From JABMRP01 sp964444795 (GTDB taxonomy: Bacteria; Planctomycetota; Planctomycetia; Pirellulales; Thermoguttaceae): 16,646 nt of DNA. The notes beneath the pieces were generated by a model. That model was not told the DNA's origin, ran no database searches, and worked only from the letters and a program-made list of their open reading frames with translations. The DNA is taken from the NCBI GenBank assembly GCA_964444795.1, contig CAYUIQ010000199.1:1-16646 (forward strand). Direction: 5' to 3'. Shown here piece after piece: positions 15,333 through 16,646 of this stretch; position 1 is the stretch's first letter; every line of letters starts with the position of its first letter. The translations under genes and the position numbers were made by a program.

Positions 15333-16256
15333 TCACGGTTTCCTCTGCTTCCGGCGGTAGCCGCTGGGCGAGATGCCTTCGAGACGCCGAAACGCCCGGC
15401 CCATGTTGTCGGCGTTGGGGAAACCGGCCCCGGCGGCCACTTCCTTCACCGATAGATCGGTCTTGGTCAACAGCCGTTGGGCGCGCTCCAGCCGGCAGCG
15501 GATGATCTCCTCGTGGATCGTGTGGCCCAGCGCCTTGTGGAAGCGGCGCTCCAGCGACCGCCGCGTGACGGGTAGTTGCCGCTCGACGTCGGCCACCGTC
15601 AGGTCCCGCTCGCTCTGACCCCAGATCAACCGCAGGGCGTCGGCCACCAGCCGGTCGGCCACTGTAGCCACGTCGCGCGGGCCGCGGCCTACCAACTCGG
15701 CCGACCCGGTTTGCGTCGTCGCCAGAATCGCGGCGAGGATCTCCATCGTGTCGGCCGCGATCAGGTGGGGAAAACCGGCGGCCTCTCCGCGCAGCCGCTC
15801 AAGCAGCAAGCAAAACGGCTCCAGGATCGCCTGCTCGACGCCGGTGACGTGTACGGCATGCTCCGCCGCGAAGAAGCCCCGCTCGACCAGGCGGTCCATC
15901 GTATCGCCGGCGAAGCTGACCCAGTATTCATCCCAACCGGTCTGCACCGACGGCCGATAGCGATGCCAGACGTCGGGAAACAGCAGGAACACCGTGCCGG
16001 GGCCGATCTCGACGCGGCCGGTCGGCGTCGACTCGAACTCTCCGCATCCCGAAGTGATGTAGACGACCGTGTACTCCGGGAGCTTTCGTCCGGTCCTCCA
16101 GGAGAAGTCGTACGTGGTGGGATGAGGCGTTAGGGGGTAGGACTCGTAGCCGGCCGGCATCGCGGTACACCCGGCACCGGTCACGTAGAGACCCCAGTCG
16201 AGGTCCCTTTGGCGGATCGGCACGTAGCGGAAGTAGTTCTCGTCGATGCGTGACAT
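15333..16256 (-). CDS. AraC/XylS-family transcriptional regulator
   Basis: 307 residues. Residues about 20-110 form the cupin-like sensing domain (EYTVVYITSGCGEFES, then GPGTVFLLFPDVWHRYRP and GWDEYWVSFAG), a typical AraC sugar-sensing arrangement. Residues about 210-300 carry two helix-turn-helix units: the first around LTVADVERQLPVTRRSLERR, the second around LSVKEVAAGAGFPNADNMGR, ending with the family GISPSGYRRK signature. The ATG at 16256 with AGGA (16264-16267) seven bases upstream is preferred; an upstream in-frame extension to 16364 has no such support and would run into the putative operator. It is divergent from a secreted protein gene, which is its most likely target, besides itself. 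The ligand is probably a carbohydrate, by family only. Confidence 0.92.
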   Translation of the reverse strand: MSRIDENYFRYVPIRQRDLDWGLYVTGAGCTAMPAGYESYPLTPHPTTYDFSWRTGRKLPEYTVVYITSGCGEFESTPTGRVEIGPGTVFLLFPDVWHRYRPSVQTGWDEYWVSFAGDTMDRLVERGFFAAEHAVHVTGVEQAILEPFCLLLERLRGEAAGFPHLIAADTMEILAAILATTQTGSAELVGRGPRDVATVADRLVADALRLIWGQSERDLTVADVERQLPVTRRSLERRFHKALGHTIHEEIIRCRLERAQRLLTKTDLSVKEVAAGAGFPNADNMGRAFRRLEGISPSGYRRKQRKP

Positions 16257-16310
16257 GGCCGCTATCCTACCGTGGCGGGGTATGCTCGTCAAACGCGAAC
16301 CGGCCGAGGC

Positions 16311-16349
16311 GTCGCAAATAGTGTCGCAAAATGACGGAAGTTTGGCGAC
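16311..16349. promoter_or_regulatory. Candidate operator: repeated GTCGCAAA half-sites
   Basis: GTCGCAAA occurs at 16311-16318 and again at 16323-16330 (12 bases apart, about one helical turn). A near copy in opposite orientation, TTTGGCGAC, lies at 16341-16349. The site sits between the divergent AraC gene and the gene at 16456. Direct repeats about one turn apart are usual for AraC-family proteins. Confidence 0.45.
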
Positions 16350-16455
16350 TAAAAACGTAGACATGGAGGGAGCAATGGATTAGCGTGGAGGAGATTGCGG
16401 GGGTTTCCCCGTCGCGGTCTGCTGAACCGAGACATCCAATTCTGGAGCTCCAGCG

Positions 16456-16646
16456 ATGATTGACCGAACGAACTACCTGGCGATGGTGGCGATTGCACTT
16501 CTCTTGGCCGGCGTCGGGGCGGCACAAGCCGCATTCATTACGCCGACCAATGCGTGGTCCACCTCGTATTGGGCACGCGATGGCGTCAGTACTGAATGGC
16601 ACTTCCATAGTCCAGGTAACGACTTACGATCGTGCGCCGTTTCGGG
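16456..16646 (+). CDS. Start of a secreted protein, cut by the window edge
   Basis: 63 residues are visible before the end of the window. The ATG at 16456 follows GGAG (16444-16447) by eight bases. Residues 1-26 are a clear signal peptide (NYLAMVAIALLLAGVGAAQAA). The mature part starts FITPTNAWSTSYWARDGVST, aromatic and Ser/Thr-rich, like surface or PEP-CTERM-type proteins of planctomycetes; that type needs the C-terminus, which is not seen. The leader holds a small CGGGG/CCCCG hairpin (16398-16411). It probably answers to the AraC regulator next door. Confidence 0.75.
   Translation, partial: MIDRTNYLAMVAIALLLAGVGAAQAAFITPTNAWSTSYWARDGVSTEWHFHSPGNDLRSCAVS

Overview
The window looks like a chromosomal piece of an uncultured or draft-assembled high-GC planctomycete (Pirellulales-like). 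This is inferred from gene content: a secreted formylglycine sulfatase, a very long secreted SGNH/DUF4091/DNRLRE protein, an acyltransferase-ACP-ligase fusion, and an AraC regulator divergent from a small secreted protein. Palindromic intergenic repeats of a kind I associate with planctomycete genomes support it. A 10-N gap shows this is a scaffold, not a closed sequence.

Layout. (1) Bases 132-6807, minus strand: an alpha/beta hydrolase, then a 1452-residue SGNH hydrolase/glycoside-hydrolase-like protein, then a sulfatase. All three have export signals, and the gaps are 66 and 55 bases. Together they look like a small locus for de-esterifying, desulfating and cleaving a decorated polysaccharide outside the cytoplasm. 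The hydrolase gene is disturbed by the N gap and by a 54-base inverted copy of its own sequence. (2) Bases 6808-9442: a gene-poor, visibly AT-richer stretch on the plus strand. It holds four small proteins I cannot assign, one good promoter and several inverted repeats. (3) Bases 9443-14570, minus strand: a probable operon of an exported methyltransferase fusion, a uroporphyrinogen-decarboxylase-like protein (3 bases between these two) and an acyltransferase-ACP-acyl ligase. (4) Bases 14726-15313, plus strand: a conserved-looking unknown protein, divergent from the methyltransferase. (5) Bases 15333-16646: an AraC-family regulator on the minus strand, divergent from the start of a secreted protein cut by the window edge, with repeated half-sites between them.

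How the parts work together. Region 1 is the clearest functional unit. The operon in region 3 points to lipid or acyl-chain chemistry plus C1 or methyl chemistry, but no pathway can be named. No rRNA, tRNA, CRISPR array, integrase or transposase was seen. The strongest second-look items are the fold-back duplication at the gap, the exported methyltransferase fusion, the four-module SGNH/DUF4091 protein, and the cluster of palindromic repeats, one of which supplies a stop codon.
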